Shown here: piece by piece, positions 38,163 through 48,517 of the stretch
Numbering within the stretch: position 1 is the stretch's first letter
How the letters are laid out: every line of letters begins with the position of its first letter
NCBI GenBank assembly: GCA_016934575.1
Contig: JAFGSN010000108.1
Span: forward strand, 1-59,679
Length of the DNA: 59,679 bases
Source of the DNA: Vicinamibacteria bacterium
Lineage (GTDB): Bacteria; Acidobacteriota; Vicinamibacteria; Fen-336
Direction: 5' to 3'
Made by a program: the position numbers and the translations under genes
Notes under the pieces: model-generated
Seen by the model: only the letters and a program-made list of their open reading frames with translations
Databases searched by the model: none
What the model was told of the DNA's origin: nothing

Positions 38163-38654
38163 ATGGCGGAAACGATCCTGTTCTACGCGCTGGCGATCAC
38201 GGCATTTTCGGCCGCGTTCGCCGTCGTGCTGCAAAAAAGCGCGCTTGGCAGCGCCTTTGCGCTGATCGTCGTCCTGTGTTCGCTTTCGGCGATCTACGGC
38301 CTGCTGGGCTCGCCAATCCTGGCGACGCTTCAAATCGTCATATACGCCGGCGCCGTCATGGTGTTGTTCCTCTTCGTGATCATGCTGCTCGATGTTCGCC
38401 GCGAAAAGGGCGGCGGCGGTCCGCGCAGCTTCGTTCCGCTTGCCTTGCTCTTCGCCGGACTCCTCGTCCTGCAGGTCGGCGCGGTTCTCGTCGGCTCGGA
38501 GCTCGTTCCTCAATCCGCCCCATTCGACGGATCGGCCAAGGCCTTTGCCCGGCGACTGTTCTCGCAGGATTATGTCTACGTCTTCGAAGCCACTTCAGTC
38601 CTCATCGTTGCGGCTCTTGCGGGCGCCCTGGCGCTCGCCCGGAGGCGACGTTGA
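38163..38654 (+). CDS. nuoJ: NADH-quinone oxidoreductase subunit J
   Basis: TLQIVIYAGAVMVLFLFVIMLLD is the NuoJ hallmark. Confidence 0.96.
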   Translation: MAETILFYALAITAFSAAFAVVLQKSALGSAFALIVVLCSLSAIYGLLGSPILATLQIVIYAGAVMVLFLFVIMLLDVRREKGGGGPRSFVPLALLFAGLLVLQVGAVLVGSELVPQSAPFDGSAKAFARRLFSQDYVYVFEATSVLIVAALAGALALARRRR

Positions 38655-38959
38655 GCGAAACACTGCTCCGGCACGCACTGGCGCTCAGCCTGGCGCTCTT
38701 TGCCGTCGGCGCGGTCGGCGTCCTTCTTCGGCGCAACGTCATCACCGTGCTGATGTGCATCGAGCTGATGCTCAACGCCGCCAATCTGGCGCTCGTCGCC
38801 TTCAGCCGTTCGTGGGCGGCCGTTGACGGACACGTCATGGCGCTCTTCGTGCTGACGGTGGCGGCGTCCGAGGCGGCGGTGGGGCTGGCCATTGTCATCG
38901 CGCTTCAACGCGCGCGCGACACGCTCGACGTGGACGCGTTCGATGAGTTGAGAGGCTGA
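38651..38959 (+). CDS. nuoK: NADH-quinone oxidoreductase subunit K
   Basis: TTG start overlapping the nuoJ stop. RRNVITVLMCIELMLNAANLALVAFSR...VLTVAASEAAVGLAIVIAL. Confidence 0.95.
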   Translation: MSETLLRHALALSLALFAVGAVGVLLRRNVITVLMCIELMLNAANLALVAFSRSWAAVDGHVMALFVLTVAASEAAVGLAIVIALQRARDTLDVDAFDELRG

Positions 38960-38960
38960 C

Positions 38961-40946
38961 GTGGCGCGATTGCTCTTCGAGGGCCTGACGCGCGTCTTCT
39001 CGATCGAGGTGCTTCCCTGGCTGGCGCTCATGCTCCCGTTCGGCGGCTTTCTGGTGCTCAGCCTGTTCGGCGACTGGATCCGTAAAGACCGCGAGGAGCG
39101 CGGCGCCGGCGTGCTCTCCTGCTGCACGGTGCTGCTTTCGTTTCTCATCGCCGTGGCGACGGCCTTCATGCTCGGCGATGCGGGACGTGATCTCGAGCAG
39201 CAGCGGCAGAGTCTGAATCTGCCGCAGCGACAGGGCCCCTACCTTCCCTTTCAAGCTTACCTGGCTGTCGATTGGATCGACGTCTCGGGTCTCTCGATCC
39301 CGGTAGCCCTTCTGCTCGATCGCCTGGCTTCGGTGATGATGCTCGTCGTCACCGGCGTGAGCTTCCTGATCCACGTCTATTCACTGGGCTACATGGCGCG
39401 CGACGAGGATCGCGTGCGTTACTTCAGTTACCTCAACCTCTTCGTTTTTTTCATGCTGCTGCTCGTCATGGCCACGAACCTGCTCATGGTGTTCGTGGGG
39501 TGGGAAGGCGTCGGCCTGTGCTCCTATCTGCTGATTGGATTCTGGTTCAAACGGCCTGACGCCGCGGCCGCGGCCAAGAAAGCCTTCATCGTCAATCGAG
39601 TCGGCGACGCCGGTTTGATCCTCGGCCTGATCATGGCTTACCACGCCTTTGGCACGCTCGATCTGCTGTCGATCACGGATCACATCGGCGGCTTGGCGCC
39701 GGAACGGCTCGGCGAGCTCGGGATCGTCACCGTCATCGCGCTTCTTCTGTTTCTCGGTGCTTGCGGAAAGAGCGCTCAACTGCCGTTGCATGTCTGGCTG
39801 CCTGACGCCATGGAAGGACCGACGCCCGTCTCGGCGCTCATCCATGCCTCAACAATGGTCACGGCCGGCGTCTATCTCGTCGCGCGGCTCGCGCCTCTGT
39901 ATCGGCAGTCGGAGACAGCCATGCTCGTCGTCGCCGTGATCGGCGTCCTCACGGCTTTCGTGGCCGCGACCATCGCTCTCGTCCAGACCGACATCAAGAA
40001 GGTTCTGGCCTACTCGACCGTGAGTCAGCTCGGATTCATGTTTCTCGCGTGCGGCGTCGGCGCCTTCGGCGCGGCGGTCTTTCACCTCGTGACGCACGCG
40101 TTTTTCAAGGCGCTGCTGTTTTTGAGCGCGGGCTCGGTCATCCACGCGCTGGGCGGCGAGCAGGACATGCGACGCATGGGCGGCCTGGCGCGACGCCTGC
40201 CCTGGACGTTCTGGACGTTCGTGATTGGCGCGGCGTCCCTGGCCGGCTTGCCCTTCCTGGCCGGCTTTTTCAGCAAGGACATGATCCTGGAGGGCACGTT
40301 TGCTACCGGCCGGACGGCGATCTTCGTCACCGCCCTTCTCGCGGCGCTTCTGACGGCCGTCTACATCACGCGCCTCGTCTGCCTGGCGTTTCTCGGCGCT
40401 TCTCGACTCGACGCGGAGAAGACGGCTCATGCGCACGAGTCGCCATGGGTGATGACCATTCCGCTCGTCCTCCTCGCCGTCGGATCCGCGACGGCCGGCT
40501 TCGTCCCGCTTCCCGACATGCTGCGGCCGGTCATGCACGGCGCCGCGAGCGAGTCGCGCGCCGTGCGCTGGATTCCTTACGCCGCCACGACCTTGTCTCT
40601 TTTTGGAATCATGCTCGCCGCCTATCTCTATCTTCTTTATAAAGAGACGCCGGCCCGCTTGGCGTCGGCGCTGCCCTGGATCCGGCGTGCTCTTGAAGCC
40701 AAGTGGGGCTTTGACGACCTCTACAACGCCTTTGTCCGCCGGGTTCTCGTGAGCGGCGGCAGGCGTATTCTCTGGCGCGCGGTGGACTCGTTCCTGATCG
40801 ACGGAACCGTGAACGCCACGGCTCGAGCCGTCGGCTCGGCGGCCGAGACGCTCCGATCCGCGCAGACCGGCCTCGTCAGAGGTCACGCCTTGCTCGTTCT
40901 CGGCGGCGCCGTGGCGCTCGTCGTCTATCTGCTGTGGCCACGATGA
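38961..40946 (+). CDS. nuoL: NADH-quinone oxidoreductase subunit L
   Basis: GWEGVGLCSYLLIGFWF, GACGKSAQLPLHVWLPDAMEGPTPVSALIHASTMVTAGVYLVAR, THAFFKALLFLSAGSVIHALGGEQDMRRMGGL. Confidence 0.97.
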   Translation: MARLLFEGLTRVFSIEVLPWLALMLPFGGFLVLSLFGDWIRKDREERGAGVLSCCTVLLSFLIAVATAFMLGDAGRDLEQQRQSLNLPQRQGPYLPFQAYLAVDWIDVSGLSIPVALLLDRLASVMMLVVTGVSFLIHVYSLGYMARDEDRVRYFSYLNLFVFFMLLLVMATNLLMVFVGWEGVGLCSYLLIGFWFKRPDAAAAAKKAFIVNRVGDAGLILGLIMAYHAFGTLDLLSITDHIGGLAPERLGELGIVTVIALLLFLGACGKSAQLPLHVWLPDAMEGPTPVSALIHASTMVTAGVYLVARLAPLYRQSETAMLVVAVIGVLTAFVAATIALVQTDIKKVLAYSTVSQLGFMFLACGVGAFGAAVFHLVTHAFFKALLFLSAGSVIHALGGEQDMRRMGGLARRLPWTFWTFVIGAASLAGLPFLAGFFSKDMILEGTFATGRTAIFVTALLAALLTAVYITRLVCLAFLGASRLDAEKTAHAHESPWVMTIPLVLLAVGSATAGFVPLPDMLRPVMHGAASESRAVRWIPYAATTLSLFGIMLAAYLYLLYKETPARLASALPWIRRALEAKWGFDDLYNAFVRRVLVSGGRRILWRAVDSFLIDGTVNATARAVGSAAETLRSAQTGLVRGHALLVLGGAVALVVYLLWPR

Positions 40947-42448
40947 GTTACTTGGAAAACAACACGCTGAGTCTGCTCATACTGCTCCCGGTCGCTGGAG
41001 CTCTGGTCGTCGCCCTGATCCCCCGCGAGCGCGAGACCCTTCAGAAGACCGCCGCGCTGCTGTTCTCGGGCCTGGTTTTCTGGTTCGCGCTCGGGCTCAT
41101 CCGCGGCTTCACAGCTTCGCCGGCCATGCAGTTCGTCGAGAGAAAGGCGTGGATTCCCGCCTATGGAGTCTCTTATCACGTCGGCGTCGACGGACTGAGC
41201 CTGTGGCTCGTGGCGCTCACCGCGCTGCTCACTCCGCTGGCGCTCCTTGCGTCGTGGTCGTCGATCGACGCACGCATCAAGGAGTTCAACGTCTTCATGC
41301 TGCTGTGCGAGGCGGGCTTGATCGGCGTCTTCTGCGCGCTCGACCTGCTCCTGTTCTACGTCTTCTGGGAAGCGACGTTGATTCCGATGTACTTCCTCAT
41401 CGGGATCTGGGGCCATGAGCGCCGCATTTATGCGGCGATCAAGTTTTTTATCTTCACGATGACCGGCAGCGTGCTCATGCTCGTCGCGCTGCTCGTGCTC
41501 TACAAGGCGGGCGGCCAGTCGAGCTTCGATCTCACGAGCCTCCAGCGCGTGGAGATCGATCCCGCGTTGCAGATGTGGCTCTTCGCCGCTTTCGCTCTGG
41601 CCTTTGCGGTCAAGGTCCCCTTGTTTCCGCTTCACACCTGGCTGCCGGACGCCCACGTCGAGGCGCCCACGGCCGGTTCGGTGATCCTCGCCGGCGTGCT
41701 GCTCAAGATGGGAGCCTATGGCTTCCTGAGACTGGCGATTCCGCTTTTCCCCCACGCCGCGGCGCGGTTCGCGCCGTGGATCGGTGCCCTGGCGGTCGTC
41801 GGGATCATCTACGGAGCGCTCGTCTGTCTCGTTCAAACCGACCTCAAGAAACTCATCGCCTATTCATCGATCGCGCACATGGGTTTTGTCATGCTCGGAA
41901 TCGCCTCGTTCACGACCATCGGCGTCGTGGGCGCGGTCTACCAGATGCTCAATCACGGAATCGCCACCGGCGCGCTGTTCATCATCGCCGGCATGCTCCA
42001 TGACCGGCGTGATACGCGCGAGATTTCCGAGTTCGGAGGCCTCGGCGGCGTCATGCCCTGGTTTTCCGCCTTGTTTCTGCTCGTCGGTCTGGCGTCGATC
42101 GCCGTGCCCGGATTCGGCGGCTTCGTCGGCGAGATCCTGATTCTCGTCGGATCCTGGCCCAAGAGCCCGGCCCTCACGATCATCGCGGTGCTGGGCATCG
42201 TGCTCGCCGCCGGATATATGCTCTGGATGATCGAGCGCGTCCTCCACGGGCCGGTGAAGCACGCATCCAACTCATGTCTCCGGGACCTGACGGCGCGTGA
42301 GGCGTTCGTCCTCGTGCCCTTGGTCGTGCTGACGATCTTCATGGGCGTCGCCAGCCCGCTCTTCACCCGAAAAATCACGCCGACCGTGAACATTCTCGTG
42401 CATAAAGTCTCGATGGAGACGCGTTCTCCCTCGGGGGATGCGCGATGA
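40943..42448 (+). CDS. nuoM: NADH-quinone oxidoreductase subunit M
   Basis: ATGA overlap with nuoL. FAVKVPLFPLHTWLPDAHVEAPTAGSVILAGVLLKMGAYGFLR, KLIAYSSIAHMGFVMLGI. Confidence 0.97.
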   Translation: MSYLENNTLSLLILLPVAGALVVALIPRERETLQKTAALLFSGLVFWFALGLIRGFTASPAMQFVERKAWIPAYGVSYHVGVDGLSLWLVALTALLTPLALLASWSSIDARIKEFNVFMLLCEAGLIGVFCALDLLLFYVFWEATLIPMYFLIGIWGHERRIYAAIKFFIFTMTGSVLMLVALLVLYKAGGQSSFDLTSLQRVEIDPALQMWLFAAFALAFAVKVPLFPLHTWLPDAHVEAPTAGSVILAGVLLKMGAYGFLRLAIPLFPHAAARFAPWIGALAVVGIIYGALVCLVQTDLKKLIAYSSIAHMGFVMLGIASFTTIGVVGAVYQMLNHGIATGALFIIAGMLHDRRDTREISEFGGLGGVMPWFSALFLLVGLASIAVPGFGGFVGEILILVGSWPKSPALTIIAVLGIVLAAGYMLWMIERVLHGPVKHASNSCLRDLTAREAFVLVPLVVLTIFMGVASPLFTRKITPTVNILVHKVSMETRSPSGDAR

Positions 42449-43899
42449 CGATCGACTTCCGGCCGGCCCTCCCGGCGCTGATCGTCGCGCTGACGGGCGT
42501 CGTCGCGCTCGTGATCGACGCCTTCACGCCGCGCGCGGGACGCTCGCGCACGCAGAGCGTCTGCCTGACCGGCCTCGCGGCCGCGTTGCTCGTCACGTTC
42601 AGCCTACCGGTGAGAATCGGCTGCCCGGCATGCTCTCCGCTCACCGGGGGGAGCGTGGTCAGCGATACATGGTCCGTCGCCCTGCAAGCGCTGGTGCTCG
42701 TCGTCGGCATGCTCGCCTTGCCGCTCTCGACGGCGTACTTCCGCGCCATTGATCAGGACCGGGGCGAGCAAAACGCGCTCATCATGTTTGCGATCGCCGG
42801 CATGCTGGGCCTCGTATCCTCGGTGGAGCTGATCTCACTTTTCATCTCTCTCGAAATCATGTCGGTTGCGCTTTACGCGCTGACGGGTTCCCGGCGCGCG
42901 CGGAGCGACAGTCAGGAGGCGGCGCTCAAGTACTTCGTGACCGGAGCGTTCTCGTCGGCCTTTTTCCTCTATGGCGTGGCTTGGCTCTATGGCGTGAGTG
43001 GCGGCACAACGTTCGACCGGATCGCGTCAACTCTGGCCTCGCCGCTGGGCGGGAATGTCGGCTGCGCCCTGCTGGCGTCGGGTTTTTTGCTCGTCGGATT
43101 CGGCTTCAAGATCGCGGCCGTTCCATTCCACTCCTGGGCACCCGACGCCTATCAAGGCGCGCCGACGAGCGTTACGGCCTTCATGTCGACGGCCGTCAAG
43201 GTGGCGGCGTTCGGCGCGCTCACGCGCGTCTTCCACGGCGCCCTCTTTCCGCTGGCGGATCGCTGGATCCCGCTTCTGGCCGCGCTGGCCGTGCTAACGA
43301 TGATCGTCGGCAACGTGAGCGCCCTGGCTCAGCGCGACCTCAAGCGGATGCTCGCGTACTCTTCCGTGGCTCATGCGGGTTATGTCATGACGGCTCTGGT
43401 GTCGCAACCGCCACAGGCCGCGGCGGCGGTCTTCATCTACCTCGTTGCGTACTCCGTCACGAACCTGGGCGCATTTGGCGTCCTCGCCGTACTGGCCAAG
43501 GATGGCAAGGAACCCTTGACGCTCGCCGACATTTCCGGCATGGCGCGACGCCGGCCGTTCCTGTCCGCCGCGATGGCGGTTTTTCTCGTATCGCTGACCG
43601 GCGTGCCGCTGACCGCCGGTTTTATCGGCAAGCTGCGCGTCTTTGCCGCCGCAATCTCCGCCGATCATGCGGTTCTGGCGCTGGTCGGTCTCCTGATGAG
43701 CGCGGTCTCGGCCTATTACTACTTGCGGGTTGTCGTGGCGATGTACATGGAACCGCCGCAAGACGAAGACCGTTGGGCGAACGTGACGGGCGCCGCGGGC
43801 CTCGTCATCGCGCTCTGCGCTCTGGCGGTCCTGATGCTCGGCGTGTTTCCAGAGCGTCTCTTCGCCTGGGCGCAAACGGCGGCGCAGACGTTTCGTTGA
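42445..43899 (+). CDS. nuoN: NADH-quinone oxidoreductase subunit N
   Basis: ATGA overlap with nuoM. FGFKIAAVPFHSWAPDAYQGAPTSVTAFMSTAVKVAAFGALTR, MLAYSSVAHAGYVM. Confidence 0.96.
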   Translation: MTIDFRPALPALIVALTGVVALVIDAFTPRAGRSRTQSVCLTGLAAALLVTFSLPVRIGCPACSPLTGGSVVSDTWSVALQALVLVVGMLALPLSTAYFRAIDQDRGEQNALIMFAIAGMLGLVSSVELISLFISLEIMSVALYALTGSRRARSDSQEAALKYFVTGAFSSAFFLYGVAWLYGVSGGTTFDRIASTLASPLGGNVGCALLASGFLLVGFGFKIAAVPFHSWAPDAYQGAPTSVTAFMSTAVKVAAFGALTRVFHGALFPLADRWIPLLAALAVLTMIVGNVSALAQRDLKRMLAYSSVAHAGYVMTALVSQPPQAAAAVFIYLVAYSVTNLGAFGVLAVLAKDGKEPLTLADISGMARRRPFLSAAMAVFLVSLTGVPLTAGFIGKLRVFAAAISADHAVLALVGLLMSAVSAYYYLRVVVAMYMEPPQDEDRWANVTGAAGLVIALCALAVLMLGVFPERLFAWAQTAAQTFR

Positions 43900-43933
43900 T
43901 CAGTGCTGACACTGAAGAAAGGCGGTACCTAGG

Positions 43934-45970
43934 ATGCGCCTGAACATGCTCACGCTATTCGTGATAACGGCGGCCGGTCTTCTCCTTCCTGGAACCGGTC
44001 CGGCGCATGCAAGCGAATCAGAGACGCTGGCTTCCCCAAACGGCGACGTGACGTTGACCGTCGGCCGCGATGATGGCGCCGGACACGACTCCTCCGATAA
44101 ACAGCTTGCCTATACAGTCCGGTATCGGGGCAGCGACGTGCTGCTGGATTCCAATCTGCGCCTGGAGTTCAAAGACGGTCCGCCGCTAGCCGCGGACCTC
44201 ACGATCGACAAGGTCTCCCGGCGCACGATCCAGGAAACGTGGGAGCGTGTCTGGGGCAAACGCAAGACCGTCGTCAATCACTGTAACGAGCTGACGCTGG
44301 AGTTGCGAGAAACGCGTGAACCGCGCCGCCGAATCAACCTATCGTTCCGGGCCTACGATGACGGCTTTGCCTATCGGTACGCTCTTCCGGAATCCTGGGG
44401 TGGTTTCGAGCTGAAGGCGGAACGCGCGGCGTTTTGTTTTCCCGACGACGTCACGGTCTGGGCCGCGACATACGGCGGTTTCCACTCGCCGCAGGAAGCG
44501 GAATTCAACCGGATGAAGCTCGGCCAGCTCGCAACGAACCAGGTCTACGGATGCCCGATGCTTATAAAAATCGCGCCCGCCGTCTGGATCGCGCTCACGG
44601 AGGCCGCCTTGACGGATTGGGCCGGCATGTACTTCACGCCGGCGGGCGATCGACCGCACACGCTTCTCACCCGACTCTCCCCCCGTCCCGACGAGCCCGA
44701 CGTGGCCGTGCGCTCCAGGGCGCCGCGGTCCTCCCCGTGGCGCGTGGTCATGATCGGAGATCGGCCTGGAGCGCTCGTCGAATCCGACATCATCCAGAAC
44801 CTCAACGATCCCGCGAGCTTCGATGCGTCCTGGGTCACGCCCGGCAAAGCGGCTTGGGATCGCTGGTGGAGCAGCAGCTACGCTCCGGATGTGTCCTTCA
44901 AAGTCGGAATGAACACGAAGACGATGCAGTACTTCGTCGACCTGGCCGGCGAGATGCACTGGCAATACCAGCTCGTCGACGAGGGTTGGTACGGCGCGGC
45001 CTTCGCCGATGGAGCGTTCAACACGACGTGGGCCGCCCATCCGACGAGCCGGATCACGACGGCGATCCCCGAGCTGGACTTGCCCGGTTTGATCGCCTAT
45101 GCGAAAGAGCGCGGAGTCAAGATCATCCTGTGGCTGCACTGGGGCCACGTGAACGAACAAATGGATGAAGCGTTTCCGCTCTATGAAAAATGGGGCGTGC
45201 ACGGAGTCAAAATCGACTTCATGAACCGTGACGACCAGGAGATGGCGCGCTTCTACGCTCGCGTGGCGAAGAAGGCGGCCGAGCATCGTCTCGTCGTCGA
45301 TTTCCACGGCGCCTACAAGCCGACCGGTCTCAGTCGCACCTATCCCAACCTCGTGACCCGCGAGGGCGTGCTCGGCAACGAGTACAATAAATGGAGCGCC
45401 CGCGTCACGCCCGATCATAACGTGACCGTGCCGTTCACGCGCGGCCTGCTCGGAGAGATGGATTTCACTCCGGGAGGATTCCGGCAAAAAACGAAGGAGA
45501 CGTTCCGTCCGACGAACGACACGACGGGCACGTTCGTCATGGGCACGCGCGCGCACCAGCTTGCCATGCTTGTGGTCTATGAAAGCGCTCTGCAGGTTCT
45601 CTGTGACAGCCCGTACAGCTACCGCAGCAGCCCGGCCGGAACGGATTTCTTGAAAGTCGTCCCAACGACATGGGATGACACGAAGGTCATTCACGGTCAA
45701 GTGGGCGATTTCATCACCGTGGCCCGCCGCTCGGGCGACGACTGGTACCTCGGCAGCATGACCGACTGGGACGCGCGCGACCTGGAGATTCCGCTCGGCT
45801 TTCTCGGACCACGACGGTATCAAGCCGAGATCTGGGCCGATGCCTATGAAGCGGACGAGTTCCCGGACCGATTGATGAAAGAGATCCGCGTCGTGACGGG
45901 CGCGGACAGGCTGACCGCGCGCCTGGCGCCTGGAGGCGGGCACGTCGTGCGCCTCACGCCCGCGCAGTGA
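43934..45970 (+). CDS. Glycoside hydrolase family 97 protein (alpha-glucosidase-like), secreted
   Basis: Signal peptide. SPNGDVTLTV...LAYTVRYRGSDVLLDSNL, ERVWGKRKTVVNHCNELTL, WQYQLVDEGWYG, VVDFHGAYKPTGLSRTYPNLVTREGVLGNEYNKW. Confidence 0.93.
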   Translation: MRLNMLTLFVITAAGLLLPGTGPAHASESETLASPNGDVTLTVGRDDGAGHDSSDKQLAYTVRYRGSDVLLDSNLRLEFKDGPPLAADLTIDKVSRRTIQETWERVWGKRKTVVNHCNELTLELRETREPRRRINLSFRAYDDGFAYRYALPESWGGFELKAERAAFCFPDDVTVWAATYGGFHSPQEAEFNRMKLGQLATNQVYGCPMLIKIAPAVWIALTEAALTDWAGMYFTPAGDRPHTLLTRLSPRPDEPDVAVRSRAPRSSPWRVVMIGDRPGALVESDIIQNLNDPASFDASWVTPGKAAWDRWWSSSYAPDVSFKVGMNTKTMQYFVDLAGEMHWQYQLVDEGWYGAAFADGAFNTTWAAHPTSRITTAIPELDLPGLIAYAKERGVKIILWLHWGHVNEQMDEAFPLYEKWGVHGVKIDFMNRDDQEMARFYARVAKKAAEHRLVVDFHGAYKPTGLSRTYPNLVTREGVLGNEYNKWSARVTPDHNVTVPFTRGLLGEMDFTPGGFRQKTKETFRPTNDTTGTFVMGTRAHQLAMLVVYESALQVLCDSPYSYRSSPAGTDFLKVVPTTWDDTKVIHGQVGDFITVARRSGDDWYLGSMTDWDARDLEIPLGFLGPRRYQAEIWADAYEADEFPDRLMKEIRVVTGADRLTARLAPGGGHVVRLTPAQ

Positions 45971-45986
45971 AAGCCGTCTCGGACGA

Positions 45987-46364
45987 TCAGGCGTCGTCTT
46001 GTCGAGCCTGGACCTTGCATAGATGTTCGAGGTATCGCTCGAGTTTTCCACGGTTCTCCGGAGTCAGATCGATGAATCTGATCCCGGAACCCGAAGTGAT
46101 ACGAATCGAGTCCTTGGGCAGATCATAGTTCCAGATCACTTTCCCGCGCGCCTCGATGGTTGCATGATCGCCCAAAGACAATCTGAGCAACACCTCGGAA
46201 GCGATCGGGAAAGGCTCGTCGCTCGCGATGAAGAGTCCGCCCCGACTGATGTTCATCACGCGATTGGAGACGAACATGCCCCGCGACTCGCAGTCGACGT
46301 GGATGTCGACTTCGAACCGCGGATTACCGCGCGACGCGTCGAACGACGTTTCCGGTGCCATCAC
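45987..46364 (-). CDS. PilZ domain-containing protein
   Basis: SRGNPRFEVDIHVDCES (RxxxR), VMNISRGGLFIASDEPFPIASEVLLRLSL, SGIRFIDLTPENRGKLERYLE. Confidence 0.85.
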   Translation of the reverse strand: MMAPETSFDASRGNPRFEVDIHVDCESRGMFVSNRVMNISRGGLFIASDEPFPIASEVLLRLSLGDHATIEARGKVIWNYDLPKDSIRITSGSGIRFIDLTPENRGKLERYLEHLCKVQARQDDA

Positions 46365-46924
46365 GCTCCTCCGGCCTGCTCCGCGCGATCATGCGCCGAG
46401 ATCCTCATCCCGACGAATCGAGTCTTGTGAACGGACCCTGCGGAACATCCGTTGCTCCGGATACGCCTTTTGGAAGCGCGCGGCGAGATCGACCTTGCTC
46501 TCGCCGGTCGCGGCATGGCGAGAAGCCGCCCGCTTGCTTCTGGCGGCTGTCTGTCGGAATACGGAACCGGCGCGCCGGCTCGTTGATCATTTCGCATCGA
46601 TCACACACGCGACATTCCGCGCTAGATCAGGGTTCGCCGAGTTGACGGTCGTTTTCTTTACTAACGATAAAATATCACGCCGCTTAAGCCCCGTCTAATC
46701 TCATTGTCCCGTCCAGCGGCCACGCGGTTCGTGGTTGTGGAAATCATGCCAGGCCCTGCACCGAAGCCGGCGGATCCGTCTGAGACACGACGCCCATTGG
46801 CGCCATGACACGTGGTCCGAGGCGGCGTGTCGTATCTTGACTCGATCGCAGGCGCCGCTTACGCTTGGCGCGTCTATGAAACGCAGGCATCCGCGAGACT
46901 CTGGTCAGGCGGAAAGACGGAATC

Positions 46925-47647
46925 ATGGCGACCCCAGAATCGACGGAACGTAGAATCCAGTATCGCTACGCGTTCTATTTTCCCGACGGCGCTCGAAAGA
47001 TCTTCCGCATCACTCTGCGGCACGCGACTCTTGCAATCGTCTCGCCGGAGCGAAACGCTTATCCCGAGTGGACGGCGCTTGAATATCGGCGATGTCGCAA
47101 CTGCCCGCTCGATCCCTCGCTCCAGCCTCACTGTCCCATCGCTCGGGAGATGGTCGACGCGGTGTGTTTCCTCAAGGACTGGCGTTCGTTCGAGGAGGTG
47201 GAGGTGCACGTTCAGGCCGGAGAATCCCGGCGCTACATGAAACGCACGACGTTGCAGGAAGGCGCCGGCGCCCTGCTGGGCATCTACATGGTGGCGAGTG
47301 GCTGCCCGATTCTGAACAAGTTGCGGCCCATGCTGGCCACACACCTGCCCTTCATGAGCTCCGAGGAATCAACCTACCGCACGGTTTCGATGTATCTCAT
47401 GGCGCAGTACTTCCGACACAAACGCGGCCATGCGGCGGACTGGGGCCTTGGGGAGCTTCTCGCGTTGCTGCACGAGTGCCGGACGGCCAACTCCGACTAC
47501 TGTGATCGCCTGCGCTCCCTGGGAATCGGTGACGCGGCGCTGAACGCCCTGGCCCTGCTCAACGTTCAGGGAGAGCTGACGAGCCTGTCGCTCGAGACCG
47601 GAGATCTGACGCGCTGGGAGCGCATCTTCGGCGAGCATTACGACTGA
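46925..47647 (+). CDS. Conserved hypothetical protein with CxxC/C motif (RRCRNCPLDPSLQPHCPIA)
   Basis: 240-aa coherent ORF filling the interval before convergent hisG. Cys motif suggests metal binding. Confidence 0.7.
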   Translation: MATPESTERRIQYRYAFYFPDGARKIFRITLRHATLAIVSPERNAYPEWTALEYRRCRNCPLDPSLQPHCPIAREMVDAVCFLKDWRSFEEVEVHVQAGESRRYMKRTTLQEGAGALLGIYMVASGCPILNKLRPMLATHLPFMSSEESTYRTVSMYLMAQYFRHKRGHAADWGLGELLALLHECRTANSDYCDRLRSLGIGDAALNALALLNVQGELTSLSLETGDLTRWERIFGEHYD

Positions 47648-48517
47648 TCAGTACACGAGCTTGTTGAGCGGATATTCGACGATGCCCTCGGCGCCGGCGC
47701 GCTTCAGCTCCGGAATGATGTCCCGCACGGTGCGCTCATCGATGATCGTCTCGAGCGCCACCCACCCGGGATCCGAAAGCGGGCTCACCGTCGGCCGCCG
47801 CAGCGCCGTGAGCGCCTTGAGCACCGCATCCATCCGATCGCGACGAACGTTCATCTTCAACCCGACCTTGTCCGCGGCGGACAGCGCGCCCGAAAGCAGC
47901 AACGCCAAATTCTCGAGCTTGTTCCGCTTCCAGGGATCCTCCCAGGCATCACGATTGGCGATGAAGAGATTGCGCACTTCCAGAACGGTCGCGATCTCGC
48001 GCAGGCGATTGGCGCGCAACGAGCTGCCGGTCTCGGTGATCTCGACGATGGCGTCCGCCAGGTCGGGCGGCTTGACCTCCGTCGCCCCCCACGAGAATTG
48101 CACCTCGACCGAAACGGCGCGTTTCTCAAAAAAGCTCCGAGTGACGTTGACCAGTTCCGTGGCCACGCGCTTGCCGGCCAGATCCTCGGGCTTTTGAAAC
48201 GGCGCATCGTTCGGCACGGCCAGAACCCAGCGACAAGGACTGTAACTCTGCTTGGAATAAACCAGTTCGGCGACCGTGACGAGATCGGCGCCGCTGTCCG
48301 CGTGCCAGTCGCTGCCGGTGATGCCGGCGTCGAGAACGCGTTGCTCGACGTAACGCGAGACCTCTTGCGCGCGGATAAGCATGGCCTCGATCTCGGGATC
48401 GTCGAAAACCGGGTAATAAGAGCGATCCGAGACGGACACGTTATAGCCCGCGTTCTGAAACAGGCGTAGCGTGGATGCCTGCAGGCTGCCTTTCGGCAGC
48501 GCCAGCCTGAGTCGCAT
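47648..48517 (-). CDS. hisG: ATP phosphoribosyltransferase
   Basis: [77 protein letters not shown]. Start 48517 chosen over the ORF-track start 48589. Confidence 0.95.
   Translation of the reverse strand: MRLRLALPKGSLQASTLRLFQNAGYNVSVSDRSYYPVFDDPEIEAMLIRAQEVSRYVEQRVLDAGITGSDWHADSGADLVTVAELVYSKQSYSPCRWVLAVPNDAPFQKPEDLAGKRVATELVNVTRSFFEKRAVSVEVQFSWGATEVKPPDLADAIVEITETGSSLRANRLREIATVLEVRNLFIANRDAWEDPWKRNKLENLALLLSGALSAADKVGLKMNVRRDRMDAVLKALTALRRPTVSPLSDPGWVALETIIDERTVRDIIPELKRAGAEGIVEYPLNKLVY

Noticed and set aside
43900-43915. Hairpin TCAGTG-ctga-CACTGA directly after nuoN as a terminator
   Set aside because: 6-bp moderate stem with no T-tract. Not enough to call a terminator.
44339-46051. 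570-aa minus-strand ORF opposite the GH97 gene
   Set aside because: Arg/His/Asp-rich shadow translation of a high-GC gene. The plus-strand GH97 has clear family motifs.
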